Of a DNA stretch of 28,502 nt, positions 1-6,715 are shown one piece after another; position 1 is the first letter of the stretch, and each line of letters opens with the position of its first letter. Both the position numbers and the translations under genes were made by a program. The stretch comes from a virus: positions 1 through 28,502 of IMG/VR virus record IMGVR_UViG_3300011009_000010; one strand, given 5' to 3'. A model generated the notes under the pieces. That model was not told the origin of the DNA. It worked only from the letters and a program-made list of their open reading frames with translations, and searched no databases.

Positions 1-57
1 GAATTATAAATTAATTAGTATATTTGTATTTCATAATATTTGTGTTTGTAGTAATTA

Positions 58-90
58 ATCCGATTAGTTGAGGGACTGGTCGGATTTTTT
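58..90 (+). terminator. Intrinsic terminator at the left edge
   Basis: An 11-bp stem pairs 58-68 with 75-85 (two T-G wobbles), with a 6-base loop TGAGGG and a run of Ts at 85-90. This is a standard rho-independent terminator reading rightwards. It would stop transcription entering from the left and isolates the leader at 125. No gene is visible between base 1 and this hairpin. Confidence 0.8.
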
Positions 91-124
91 ATTTATACCT
101 ACTTGTTAAATATTTGTTAAAGAA

Positions 125-180
125 TAATATAATAGTAGAATATTAATAAAAGAGTTGTAAATTTGAATATTATTAACAAC
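125..180 (+). promoter_or_regulatory. Candidate early promoter-leader module 1
   Basis: TAAATTTG at 158-165 matches the Bacteroidetes -7 consensus TAnnTTTG. TATTAAT lies 17 bases upstream of it (141-147) and AACAAC 10 bases downstream of its last base (175-180). The same elements recur at the same spacings at 5885-5940, with no gaps. No TTG-type -33 element is visible at the usual distance, so recognition may be non-standard. The module ends just before the first small gene at 197. Confidence 0.5.
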
Positions 181-196
181 TAAAAAAATAGAAATT

Positions 197-370
197 ATGC
201 TTTACGTTAAAATTACAAAAAAAGAATCGGAATTAATAGGAGCTAAAAAAACAGGTTATACTTCTGGAAAAAAAGATAAAATAACAGGTAAAAGAGAAGA
301 AATAAGATTTTGTTCAAATTTAGTTTTTATTCAAAATTTTGAAAGAGAAAAAGAATTTATAGCAATATAA
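197..370 (+). CDS. Small hypothetical protein (57 aa)
   Basis: This is an open frame from ATG to TAA, directly downstream of the promoter-like module and preceded by an AT-rich leader ending TAGAAATTATG. The same leader ending precedes the gene at 5956. The product is lysine- and glutamate-rich, begins MLYVKITKKE, and has a hydrophobic stretch (LVFIQNF) near the C-terminus. I recognise no family. Position as first gene of the early run suggests an early-expressed accessory protein. Confidence 0.55.
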   Translation: MLYVKITKKESELIGAKKTGYTSGKKDKITGKREEIRFCSNLVFIQNFEREKEFIAI

Positions 371-448
371 CAATTAAAAATGTGGTGTAAAAGCCCAATT
401 ATTAAACAGATAACAACAACGAAGTTATTATCACTAAAAATAAATATT

Positions 449-628
449 ATGAAAACATTAGCAACATTAAAATTAGAAAGAATTGTTTTGAAATTAGAAG
501 CAATGGGAATGGATAATGAAACAGCTACAACTTTAGCTAGCAATCAGATTGAAAGAGAAAATTATGTAAGACCAATGAGCAATAATAATGAAGTATCTTT
601 TAAATTTGATGGAACACCAAGAGCATAA
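449..628 (+). CDS. Small hypothetical protein (59 aa)
   Basis: The frame is open from further upstream (380), but I chose the ATG at 449. It follows an AT-rich leader resembling others here, and the upstream extension encodes low-complexity sequence. The product starts MKTLATLKLE, is helical in its first half and carries an acidic NET motif. The leader contains CAGATAACAACAA (407-419), also found at 5930-5942 before another small gene. The stop overlaps the next start by one base (TAATG). Function unknown. Confidence 0.55.
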   Translation: MKTLATLKLERIVLKLEAMGMDNETATTLASNQIERENYVRPMSNNNEVSFKFDGTPRA

Positions 629-738
629 TGGCATACTCAAAAAACCCACTACCAAAAAGAGTCACAATTTTTGAACAAGAGAAATTAAACAGGCTAAAAG
701 CAATTGAATATTTAAAACAACTAAAACAGCAAAAATGA
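628..738 (+). CDS. Micro-ORF, basic helical peptide (36 aa)
   Basis: The ATG overlaps the preceding stop (TAATG) and its own stop overlaps the next start (ATGA), which is the tight coupling typical of phage operons. The peptide begins MAYSKNPLPKR and ends in a lysine/glutamine-rich helix. No family recognised. It is too short for strong coding evidence beyond its junctions. Confidence 0.45.
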   Translation: MAYSKNPLPKRVTIFEQEKLNRLKAIEYLKQLKQQK

Positions 739-824
739 AAAAGCAAACACAATTAAACATAGGCTTTATAATATCAGCTTATTTTATCGGTAGAATTTTA
801 CTAACATTAATATTTAACATTTAA
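735..824 (+). CDS. Micro-ORF, single-pass membrane peptide (29 aa)
   Basis: This starts at an ATGA overlap with the gene before it. After a short basic head (MKKQTQ) the rest is hydrophobic (about residues 8-29), enough for one inner-membrane helix. The next ATG follows its stop immediately. A second membrane micropeptide is at 5352. Role unknown; small membrane peptides in early phage operons can act on host envelope functions, but nothing here proves that. Confidence 0.45.
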   Translation: MKKQTQLNIGFIISAYFIGRILLTLIFNI

Positions 825-971
825 ATGAAACACGAAAGGGCAGGAAAACCAAACAAATTTAAAACAGGTACAGCGGTAAAAAGACTTCAAACTTTAGTAC
901 CAATAGAAAAATTAGAGCAAGTAAAAAACTGCATAGAAGTGATTTGTGCGGATGAATTAAACAAAAAATAA
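825..971 (+). CDS. Small basic hypothetical protein (48 aa)
   Basis: The ATG directly abuts the preceding stop. The product has a basic N-terminus (GKPNKFKTGTAVK), a short strand-like segment (LQTLVPI) and then a helix (EKLEQVKNCIEVI). That resembles a minimal ribbon-helix-helix or other small DNA-binding fold, but the match is only a pattern impression. It sits in the run of small early genes. Confidence 0.5.
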   Translation: MKHERAGKPNKFKTGTAVKRLQTLVPIEKLEQVKNCIEVICADELNKK

Positions 972-977
972 ATTAAG

Positions 978-1142
978 ATGGAAACAAAAGTAACACACGT
1001 AATTGAGACAAAAAAAGATGGAACTACAATAGTAAGAAACTTCTTTTTTAATGAATACAAAACAAATTATTTAGTAAAAGCACAAAGCTATTTTACAAAG
1101 CACGAAAAAAAAGTAGCTAAATTAAAACATAAAAACAATTAA
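978..1142 (+). CDS. Small basic hypothetical protein (54 aa)
   Basis: Six bases after the preceding stop, an ATG opens a frame ending at TAA, one base before the gene at 1144. The product begins METKVTHVIE and ends with a lysine-rich helix (KHEKKVAKLKHKNN). Family not recognised. Its net positive charge would fit nucleic acid binding, which is inference only. Confidence 0.5.
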   Translation: METKVTHVIETKKDGTTIVRNFFFNEYKTNYLVKAQSYFTKHEKKVAKLKHKNN

Positions 1143-1143
1143 G

Positions 1144-1611
1144 ATGGAAATTACAAAAGAGCAAGAAGAAAGAATTATAGCATTAGATGCAAACTTTTTT
1201 AAATCAAAATTAGAAGTTGGAAAATGGTATCGTTACAGAAATAAAAATACTGATTGGATTATGAATTATCAGAAAGGAGAAAATAATTGCTACGGATTTA
1301 ATTCAATTAAAGATTATGGAAATTTCTACGTTATGAACAGCGGAACTAATTGGATACCAGCAACCAACCAAGAAGTAGAAGATGCTTTATTTTCAGAAGC
1401 TAAAAAAAGAGGGTATAAAAAAGGGAATTATGTTTGCTTAATTAATAAAAAAGTAGAATTGTATGCTGGTTATTTAATATCGTACAACAATCACAATAAT
1501 AATTTATGGATTGAAAACGGGTGCGTTTTTCAAAACGGAGAATGGGCGAAAATTATAGAAACAATTACAAAAGCAGAGGCAGAAAAACTATTAAATAAAA
1601 TTATAATATAA
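1144..1611 (+). CDS. Hypothetical phage protein (155 aa)
   Basis: A well-formed gene of 155 residues rich in aromatic and asparagine residues (WYRYRN, GNFYVMNSGTNW, NNNLWIENG). The pattern suggests a small beta-rich domain, roughly residues 25-75 and 90-140, perhaps with internal duplication. I have seen similar sequences only as hypothetical proteins in Bacteroidetes phages. The stop overlaps the next ATG by one base, so translation is probably coupled. Function not assigned. Confidence 0.75.
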   Translation: MEITKEQEERIIALDANFFKSKLEVGKWYRYRNKNTDWIMNYQKGENNCYGFNSIKDYGNFYVMNSGTNWIPATNQEVEDALFSEAKKRGYKKGNYVCLINKKVELYAGYLISYNNHNNNLWIENGCVFQNGEWAKIIETITKAEAEKLLNKIII

Positions 1612-1826
1612 TGGCAAAAGCACACGAAAACTGGGGAAGTAAAGAATTAGTAAACTATTTAAGTCAAAGCAATGAAGCTTTAAGGATAGTAAACACACGT
1701 CTAATGGACGAAAACGAAAGATTGATAGATAGTATTGAAGTTGCAGATGCAATGAATGTAAGTAATGAAATGAGCAACTACTATCAATTTATGAATAACT
1801 TTAATTATACACTTAAAAATAAATAA
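1611..1826 (+). CDS. Hypothetical protein, mostly helical (71 aa)
   Basis: It is coupled to the previous gene through TAATG. The product begins MAKAHENWGS and contains a leucine/asparagine-rich helix (residues about 15-45) with weak heptad character, followed by an aromatic tail. It could be a small oligomerising or adaptor protein. No known domain recognised. Confidence 0.65.
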   Translation: MAKAHENWGSKELVNYLSQSNEALRIVNTRLMDENERLIDSIEVADAMNVSNEMSNYYQFMNNFNYTLKNK

Positions 1827-1827
1827 A

Positions 1828-2238
1828 ATGAAAAGACCAATAACAATAAAATGCAACCAAGAGCAATTTGATTCAGTTAAAGATAGGTTGTATAAATTAG
1901 AAGAATATAAAGAATCAATTGGGTTTGTTGGAGAAACTAAGTTATTAACTAATAGATTTTTAGGAGATGAAAATAGTTTTGCAACATTTAATTTAAGTTT
2001 TTACCACGAGGATTATTTACCAGTAGGAGACTGGAATGAAGAAATTTTCTTAAACGCTTGTGGTATAGAAGCTGAAAGGATATTTAAAGGCAGTGAGCTG
2101 CAATATAAAACATTTCACCATAGTGAATGGAATGATTGTTCTTGTTATGAATATAGACTTAAACCTGATAACACTTTAAAAAAGCAAGAATTAGAAAGTC
2201 AAATTTTAGAATTACAAAACCAATTAAAAAACTTATAA
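1828..2238 (+). CDS. Hypothetical protein with C-terminal coiled coil (136 aa)
   Basis: This starts two bases after the preceding stop. The first 115 residues mix strands and helices with several aromatics (FYHEDYLPVGDWNE). The last 20 residues form a likely coiled coil (LESQILELQNQLKNL), suggesting self-association. I do not recognise the family. It lies immediately upstream of the recombination genes and may be co-transcribed with them. Confidence 0.7.
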   Translation: MKRPITIKCNQEQFDSVKDRLYKLEEYKESIGFVGETKLLTNRFLGDENSFATFNLSFYHEDYLPVGDWNEEIFLNACGIEAERIFKGSELQYKTFHHSEWNDCSCYEYRLKPDNTLKKQELESQILELQNQLKNL

Positions 2239-2239
2239 A

Positions 2240-2395
2240 ATGGAACAAGGTCAAGCATTAGAAGTATTATTACAAGTTGCTAATTTAGCACAATCAAAAG
2301 GAATTTTATCTTTACAGGATGCGGTTATAGTAGCGCAAGCAGTTGAGGTATTTTCAAAAAAAGAAGAAGTATTAATAGAAGAAAAAATAGACTAA
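2240..2395 (+). CDS. Small hypothetical protein (51 aa)
   Basis: An ATG one base after the preceding stop opens a 51-residue frame ending one base before the ERF gene. The sequence is strongly amphipathic (LEVLLQVANLAQ, LQDAVIVAQAVEVF) with an acidic tail, so probably two helices forming a dimer. Its fixed place before the single-strand annealing gene hints at a partner role, but that is inference. Confidence 0.6.
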   Translation: MEQGQALEVLLQVANLAQSKGILSLQDAVIVAQAVEVFSKKEEVLIEEKID

Positions 2396-2396
2396 A

Positions 2397-2960
2397 ATGG
2401 AATTAGGAGAAAAATTAGCAAAGATTCAATTTGAATTTAAAGCAAAAAAGAGCAAGTATAATTCATTCGGAAAATATAATTTTAGAAGTGCTGAGGATAT
2501 ATTAGAAGCATTAAAACCATTTATTAAAGAATACAAAGTCTACTTTACAATTAACGAACAACTAATAAACGCTAACCCACCAATGATGTCAAGTGTAGCT
2601 ACTATTTGGGATTGCGAGAGTGCAAGTTCAATAGATTGTCAAGCGGTTGTTGGAATTGATTTAAACCAAAAAGGAATGCAAGTACCTCAACAGTTTGGGA
2701 CTGCAAGTTCATACGCTAAGAAATACGCATTAGGTAACTTACTATTAATAGACGACACTCAGGATGTAGACCACGCAAAGCCAGTTGAACCAAAAAATCC
2801 AGTTGAACCAAAAGAGCCAAAAGAAAAAACTATTTTAATTTTAGATTCACCTGAGTTTTTAAAAGTAAAAGAATACATTACAGGAGGTGGTGATTTAGCA
2901 ATGGTAGAAAAGAAATACACATTAACAGCTGAAGTAAAAACAGCACTAACAAATAAATAA
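2397..2960 (+). CDS. ERF-family single-strand annealing recombinase
   Basis: The product of 187 residues matches the ERF superfamily, which anneals complementary single strands in phage recombination and genome circularisation. The N-terminal block (residues about 20-46, with FGKYNFRSAEDIL) and the block at 100-125 (GTASSYAKKYALGNLLLID followed by DTQDVD) are the characteristic family signatures. A proline/glutamate/lysine linker (about 128-145) joins a small C-terminal domain, as in other ERF proteins. Two genes downstream is an SSB-like protein, then an ATPase, so this is a recombination/replication module. No Gam- or exonuclease-like gene lies directly beside it; the 5'-3' exonuclease is at 7058. 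Confidence 0.88.
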   Translation: MELGEKLAKIQFEFKAKKSKYNSFGKYNFRSAEDILEALKPFIKEYKVYFTINEQLINANPPMMSSVATIWDCESASSIDCQAVVGIDLNQKGMQVPQQFGTASSYAKKYALGNLLLIDDTQDVDHAKPVEPKNPVEPKEPKEKTILILDSPEFLKVKEYITGGGDLAMVEKKYTLTAEVKTALTNK

Positions 2961-2962
2961 AA

Positions 2963-3280
2963 ATGGAAATTACAGACGAACAAATTAAAAAGTTAATTAA
3001 AATAGTTGGGGAAAAAAGATTAAGAGAAATAATTCCAAATATACCAGAATATTTTAACGAAAATAAAATATATGGTTTTATTGGAATTACTAATGTATTT
3101 AAACTACATAGAGTTGGATTAAACGAATATGCTTGGATAGATTTAGAAGGTTCGGAATGTTTTGCAAATGGTATAGGAACAGCTAATGAAATGATTTTAT
3201 ACGCTGGAAAAGATATAAAAGTTTTTGATAATTACAGAGAATTTATAGAATGGAATTATAATAATTTAACAAAAAAATAA
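2963..3280 (+). CDS. Hypothetical protein (105 aa)
   Basis: It lies between the ERF and SSB-like genes with gaps of two and one bases, so is probably translated from the same message. The product begins MEITDEQIKK, has a helical N-terminal third and then alternating strands with conserved-looking aromatic positions (YAWIDLEG, FIEWNYN). Its first residues resemble those of the 1144 gene (MEITKEQ), possibly only by convergence. Function unknown. Confidence 0.65.
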   Translation: MEITDEQIKKLIKIVGEKRLREIIPNIPEYFNENKIYGFIGITNVFKLHRVGLNEYAWIDLEGSECFANGIGTANEMILYAGKDIKVFDNYREFIEWNYNNLTKK

Positions 3281-3281
3281 A

Positions 3282-3641
3282 ATGAACGTACAAGGAAAGA
3301 TTAAAGTTATCGGAACAACTGAAACTATTGGAGCGAAAGCATTTAGAAAAAGATTAGTAGTAATTGAAACAGCAGAGCAATACCCGCAGTTAATTCCGAT
3401 TGAATTTACACAGGATAAAACAAGTTTGTTAGATAATTTCAATGTAGGAGATGACGCAAACGTTTCAATCAATTTAAGGGGTTCTGAATGGCAAGGGAAG
3501 TATTACGCAAACATACAAGGTTGGAGAATTGAAAAAAGTGAATCAGAAAAAGAGTCGCAAAGAACGCCACCTTTTGACGGCAAAGAGCCAATAAATAACG
3601 CTTTGCAACAGGAAACAGAGGAATCAGATTTGCCCTTTTAA
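3282..3641 (+). CDS. DUF3127-type single-stranded DNA-binding protein
   Basis: Residues about 2-86 read as an OB-fold-like domain of the DUF3127 type (VQGKIKVIG, RLVVIETAEQYPQ, FNVGDDANVSINLRG, YYANIQGWRIEK). The tail is acidic and ends EESDLPF, resembling the acidic tip (DDIPF-like) by which bacterial SSB recruits partner proteins. I infer that it coats single-stranded DNA for the ERF annealase. The 119-residue length suits the family. The assignment rests on recognised sequence pattern rather than alignment. Confidence 0.8.
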   Translation: MNVQGKIKVIGTTETIGAKAFRKRLVVIETAEQYPQLIPIEFTQDKTSLLDNFNVGDDANVSINLRGSEWQGKYYANIQGWRIEKSESEKESQRTPPFDGKEPINNALQQETEESDLPF

Positions 3642-3653
3642 TATTAACTATAT

Positions 3654-3682
3654 ATCGGCAGTAAATCAATATTGCTGCCGAT
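3654..3682. terminator. Strong hairpin between SSB-like and YopX genes; possible terminator
   Basis: An 11-bp stem (3654-3664 with 3672-3682, one wobble) contains the perfect core ATCGGCAG/CTGCCGAT and a 7-base loop. It is unusually GC-rich for this genome. On the + strand it is followed by TTATTAAAA rather than a T-run, so it may act as a weak terminator, an RNA stability element or an attenuator between the two genes. Confidence 0.5.
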
Positions 3683-3701
3683 TATTAAAACACAATAAAT
3701 T

Positions 3702-4067
3702 ATGAGAGAGTTAAAATTTAGAGCATATTTAAAGCAAGAGAAAGAAATGCGTGAAGTGTTTTCTTTCTGTGATAAATTCATAAAAGTAATCGTAGGTATG
3801 GGAACTGCTTGGAAATTACCTATAAATGAATTTGAACCTATAATGCAATTCACAGGATTAAAAGACAAAAACGGAGTTGATATTTACGAGGGTGATATTA
3901 TAGACCATTATGCTATTAGTGGTTACATAATTTTTGAAAATGGTATGTTTTCAATTAGCAATAATGCTAATACACAGTTTTGTAATTGCAAACAGCCTTT
4001 TGCTTACCACGATGTAAGAGAAATGAAAGTAATAGGAAATATATACGAAAACCCTGAATTATGCTAA
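3702..4067 (+). CDS. YopX family protein
   Basis: The 121-residue product begins MRELKFRAYLK and contains the block QFTGLKDKNGVDIYEGDII (about residues 49-67), the signature of the YopX family common in phages of Gram-positives and Bacteroidetes. The C-terminal part (MKVIGNIYENPEL) also fits the usual ending. The biochemical role of the family is not known. It overlaps the next gene by 7 bases, so translation is probably coupled. The hairpin at 3654-3682 lies in its leader. Confidence 0.85.
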   Translation: MRELKFRAYLKQEKEMREVFSFCDKFIKVIVGMGTAWKLPINEFEPIMQFTGLKDKNGVDIYEGDIIDHYAISGYIIFENGMFSISNNANTQFCNCKQPFAYHDVREMKVIGNIYENPELC

Positions 4068-4972
4068 TAGACTACAAACAACAACTTGGCATTATCGGTC
4101 AAATAAGAAGCGGTAAACTAAAGCAAGGGTATAGACTTGGAATAAAAGAAATAGATGACTATTTAGTATTTAAACCGACTAATTTTAATATTATACTTGG
4201 TCACGCAAACGTAGGTAAAACAACAGCAATACTATATCTTATGTTATGTTATACAGTTAAACACGGTAAGAAGTGGTTAATATGTTCAACTGAAAACGAA
4301 AGTTATAGTTTAATTAGAAAATTAGTTGAGTTCCTGGATGAAAATATGATTGAATCCGTAACCGATGCGGATTTTAAAACACACACTGACTTCATAAACA
4401 AACACTTTAAATTTGTAGATAATTCAAAGATGTACACTTATGTAAGTGCAATCGATATGTTTAAGCAAGTTAAAAAGGAATTTACGTACGATGGAATATT
4501 GCTTGACCCTTATAATAGTTTAGCAAAAGAGCAGGAAATGATGAAAAATTTGGGCGGTCACGAATACGATTATCAGGCGTGCACGGAGTTAAGAATATTC
4601 TGCAAAGAAAATAAGGTATCAATTTGGCTAAATACACACGCTAATACAACAGCTTTGAGAATGGAATACCCAATGAATCATCCTTTCGCTGGATACCCAA
4701 AGCCACCAATGGCAAGTGATGTTGAGGGTGGTGGAAAGTTCGTAAATAGAGCTGATGACTTTATTGTAATTCATAGGCTTATCGGTCACTCAGGTTACAA
4801 AAAAACAACTATGATACACGTTCGTAAAGTTAAAGAAACTGAAACGGGTGGCGACACAACTATAAACGATAAACCTATTGAAATTATTTCGATGCAAGAA
4901 AACGAGGGTTTTATGATAAACGGAAAATCAATATTAAGAACTATAAAAGAATCACAATTAAACTACTTATAA
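4061..4972 (+). CDS. RecA/DnaB-type P-loop ATPase, probable replicative helicase
   Basis: The product of 303 residues has a Walker A motif GHANVGKT (47-54) and a Walker B-like strand GILLDP with D149. A downstream strand, IWLNTHAN (188-195), corresponds to the motif with polar Gln/His in DnaB-like enzymes. It covers only a RecA-fold core and lacks a DnaB N-terminal or a primase domain. The best reading is a stand-alone helicase C-terminal domain or a RepA/RadA-like ATPase that unwinds or remodels DNA during phage replication. It follows the ERF, SSB and YopX genes. Whether it translocates as a hexamer cannot be told from sequence. Confidence 0.75.
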   Translation: MLIDYKQQLGIIGQIRSGKLKQGYRLGIKEIDDYLVFKPTNFNIILGHANVGKTTAILYLMLCYTVKHGKKWLICSTENESYSLIRKLVEFLDENMIESVTDADFKTHTDFINKHFKFVDNSKMYTYVSAIDMFKQVKKEFTYDGILLDPYNSLAKEQEMMKNLGGHEYDYQACTELRIFCKENKVSIWLNTHANTTALRMEYPMNHPFAGYPKPPMASDVEGGGKFVNRADDFIVIHRLIGHSGYKKTTMIHVRKVKETETGGDTTINDKPIEIISMQENEGFMINGKSILRTIKESQLNYL

Positions 4973-4973
4973 A

Positions 4974-5165
4974 ATGAAACACAATTTATACAATCAATTT
5001 AGCCCAATAGAAAGAGCACAATTATTACTAGACAAATATCCATTACAATACGTAAAAGATGTAGTAAACGGCAATATTGAACAAGCAAAAAAGAATACTG
5101 AAATAGACACATTAAACTATTGGAATGAAGTTAGTTTAGCAATTAAATCAAAAATAACTAAATGA
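4974..5165 (+). CDS. Small hypothetical protein (63 aa)
   Basis: This starts one base after the helicase-like gene and overlaps the next gene by ATGA. It is largely helical (SPIERAQLLLDKYPLQYVKDVV). Its position immediately behind the ATPase suggests a co-translated partner such as a loader or modulator, but I recognise no family. Confidence 0.6.
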   Translation: MKHNLYNQFSPIERAQLLLDKYPLQYVKDVVNGNIEQAKKNTEIDTLNYWNEVSLAIKSKITK

Positions 5166-5395
5166 AGCCCTCAGAAGTTAAATCAAAGCAAATTGATATA
5201 AAAGTATCACCAAATGAAATAGAACGCTTTGGAGGGTTGCAGAATATCAAAAACCTATTAAGGGCGGTAATTCGTGATGTATCAATTGAACCGAATGTAA
5301 AAATGGAGTTTGTTAAGCGTTATGAAAAACAAAAATTAAATCAAATTAATTATGACACCAAAAGAAAAAATACTAATTCAAAAATTAACATTTGA
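5162..5395 (+). CDS. Small basic hypothetical protein (77 aa)
   Basis: Coupled to the previous gene by a 4-base ATGA overlap. The N-terminal half alternates strand and helix (KQIDIKVSPNEIERFGGLQNI); the C-terminal half is lysine/asparagine-rich and overlaps the 5352 micro-ORF in another frame. Net positive charge would suit nucleic acid binding. Unknown family. Confidence 0.55.
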   Translation: MKPSEVKSKQIDIKVSPNEIERFGGLQNIKNLLRAVIRDVSIEPNVKMEFVKRYEKQKLNQINYDTKRKNTNSKINI

Positions 5396-5459
5396 ATTTT
5401 TAACAAGCGTTTCAATTATCACTTTTTTAGGCGCATTAATAATGTTTGTATTATGTTAG
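5352..5459 (+). CDS. Micro-ORF, single-pass membrane peptide (35 aa)
   Basis: ATG to TAG, overlapping the end of the preceding gene by 44 bases and the start of the next by 7. A basic head (MTPKEKILIQK) is followed by a hydrophobic helix (residues about 14-35, LTSVSIITFLGALIMFVLC). It fills the gap before 5453. The coding evidence is modest: overlap pattern and the coherent head-plus-helix layout. Confidence 0.4.
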   Translation: MTPKEKILIQKLTFEFLTSVSIITFLGALIMFVLC

Positions 5460-5860
5460 ATAAAACCCACATTTGGGAGCAAGGAATTGTCCAACTTCTA
5501 AACCTTGATGGTTGGGAGTTGGAGTGGTGCGGTGGGTCGTTTGAACACTACGACGCAATAGGTAAAACCCCAAAAGGTTTTGATTGTGTAATTGAATTTA
5601 AACTTAGATCCGCTTACTATCCGACTAAGGTATTGGAAGTTTATAAATACGATAAGCTAATGAGCGAAAATAAAGCGCATAAATTTTATTTTGTATTTGA
5701 TTGTAAGGGAAACTATTTATATCATTTAAACACGCTTAAACTACCTGAGAAAGAAACATTAACAGCAAGTTCAACTACTTACTTTGAAAACACTAATAAG
5801 ATAAACAAGCCAGTGTATATGCTGTCAGAAAGTCAAGCGAGTATATTAGTTAAATACTAA
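5453..5860 (+). CDS. Candidate PD-(D/E)XK nuclease
   Basis: The 135-residue product has the layout of a compact restriction-endonuclease-like fold. An N-terminal helix is followed by YDAIG with D34, then FDCVIEFKLR carrying E48-F-K50, an ExK arrangement 14 residues after D34. Beyond it are a helix (VYKYDKLMS) and a strand (FYFVFDCKG). This resembles small resolvase/VRR-like nucleases that process branched DNA, fitting its place beside the replication genes. The exact subfamily is not clear and the active-site assignment is by eye. An alternative is a catalytically inactive relative. Confidence 0.6.
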   Translation: MLDKTHIWEQGIVQLLNLDGWELEWCGGSFEHYDAIGKTPKGFDCVIEFKLRSAYYPTKVLEVYKYDKLMSENKAHKFYFVFDCKGNYLYHLNTLKLPEKETLTASSTTYFENTNKINKPVYMLSESQASILVKY

Positions 5861-5884
5861 ATGTTAAAGTTTTCTTAATTTATT

Positions 5885-5940
5885 TAATAAGATAGTATTT
5901 TATTAATATAGTTGATGTATATTTGTACTCAGATAACAAC
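5885..5940 (+). promoter_or_regulatory. Candidate early promoter-leader module 2
   Basis: TATATTTG at 5918-5925 matches the TAnnTTTG -7 box. TATTAAT at 5901-5907 and AACAAC at 5935-5940 have the same distances to the box as in module 1 (125-180). By hand count, 38 of 56 positions agree without gaps. It lies in a 95-base gap and precedes the small gene at 5956, whose leader ends TAGAAATTATG exactly as at 197. Confidence 0.5.
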
Positions 5941-5955
5941 AAACAAATAGAAATT

Positions 5956-6126
5956 ATGAAAACAGAAATGAACTACACAGGAACAAGCATTAAATATGAT
6001 AACGGAAATGTTTTTGGAATTTATACTAAAATGACTAAAGCAGGATTAAGATATTATAAATATTTTAGAGGTAGATTTTCTCCAATATCACAAATTGAAA
6101 TAAATAACTATATAATTTTAAATTAA
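5956..6126 (+). CDS. Small hypothetical protein (56 aa)
   Basis: The frame is open from 5923, but translation would have to begin at a TTG inside the -7 box. The ATG at 5956 lies after the conserved leader and is preferred. The product begins MKTEMNYTGT and has strand-rich tyrosine-containing sequence (GLRYYKYFRGRF). It is the first gene behind promoter module 2, parallel to the 197 gene behind module 1. Family unknown. Confidence 0.6.
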   Translation: MKTEMNYTGTSIKYDNGNVFGIYTKMTKAGLRYYKYFRGRFSPISQIEINNYIILN

Positions 6127-6127
6127 T

Positions 6128-6349
6128 ATGAAAACAATTTTAAATGAAATTTATGAACATTTAAATACAAATGATAATACAAAAGAAATGTATTTAATAC
6201 AATGGTTTGAAATAAACAAAATAAAATTATTAGAAGCAGAAAAAGAGCAAATTGAAACTGCATTTTCTTTTGGATATAAGCAAGGTTATGAAAGAGATTT
6301 AACGGCTAACGGTAAAAAATATTACAATACTAAATTTGAAAAAGAATAA
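6128..6349 (+). CDS. Small acidic hypothetical protein (73 aa)
   Basis: Begins one base after the preceding stop and shares TAATG with the next gene. It is helical and acidic (LNEIYEHLNTND, KIKLLEAEKEQIETAF) with a C-terminal tyrosine-rich segment. I do not recognise it, although small phage proteins of similar composition are common in Bacteroidetes phages. Confidence 0.6.
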   Translation: MKTILNEIYEHLNTNDNTKEMYLIQWFEINKIKLLEAEKEQIETAFSFGYKQGYERDLTANGKKYYNTKFEKE

Positions 6350-6516
6350 TGACAGCAGAAACTTGGCAACAAATATACGTTGAAATGATAGACGTAATTA
6401 AAAGAGATTCAACTATTACACATATAGACTTATCGTTTCATATATCGAAAGTAACAACCGAACCAAAAAGAGCAAAAATAAACATTAAAACATTTAAAGA
6501 TGAGCACAAAAAGTAG
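6349..6516 (+). CDS. Small hypothetical protein (55 aa)
   Basis: The ATG overlaps the previous stop by one base and the frame ends 17 bases inside the next gene. The product begins MTAETWQQIY and contains an amphipathic helix and two strands (ITHIDLSFHIS, AKINIKTF). The tight junction on both sides is the main evidence that it is translated. Confidence 0.5.
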   Translation: MTAETWQQIYVEMIDVIKRDSTITHIDLSFHISKVTTEPKRAKINIKTFKDEHKK

Positions 6517-6712
6517 TATTAATTACAAAGGATTCGATTTTGATTTTGAATATAACCATTACAAAGGTTTACCAGCAACTTGGGATGATCCAGAAGAGTT
6601 CGAAGAGTTTGAAATTTACAACATAACTTTAAACGGTATTGATGCTGAGGAGTTATTAGAGAATGAAATTGAAAGATTTGAAAGTGAAATAATAGCACAT
6701 TTAAAAGAATAA
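6500..6712 (+). CDS. Small acidic hypothetical protein (70 aa)
   Basis: The product is strongly acidic (WDDPEEFEEFEIY, EELLENEIERFESEI). The N-terminal beta hairpin pattern (INYKGFDFDFEYNHY) is followed by a C-terminal helix. Highly acidic small phage proteins sometimes mimic DNA or bind host nucleic-acid enzymes; that is only a suggestion here. No family recognised. Confidence 0.6.
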   Translation: MSTKSSINYKGFDFDFEYNHYKGLPATWDDPEEFEEFEIYNITLNGIDAEELLENEIERFESEIIAHLKE

Positions 6713-6715
6713 ATT

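Noticed and set aside
380-448. Upstream extension of the 59-residue gene to ATG 380
   Set aside because: The translated extension has no recognisable protein character and covers a leader-like sequence; ATG 449 fits better, though not proved.
115-5869. TGTTAAAG at 115-122 and 5862-5869 as an extra shared promoter element
   Set aside because: The distance to the two -7 boxes differs (36 and 49 bases from its last G), so it is not part of the aligned modules.
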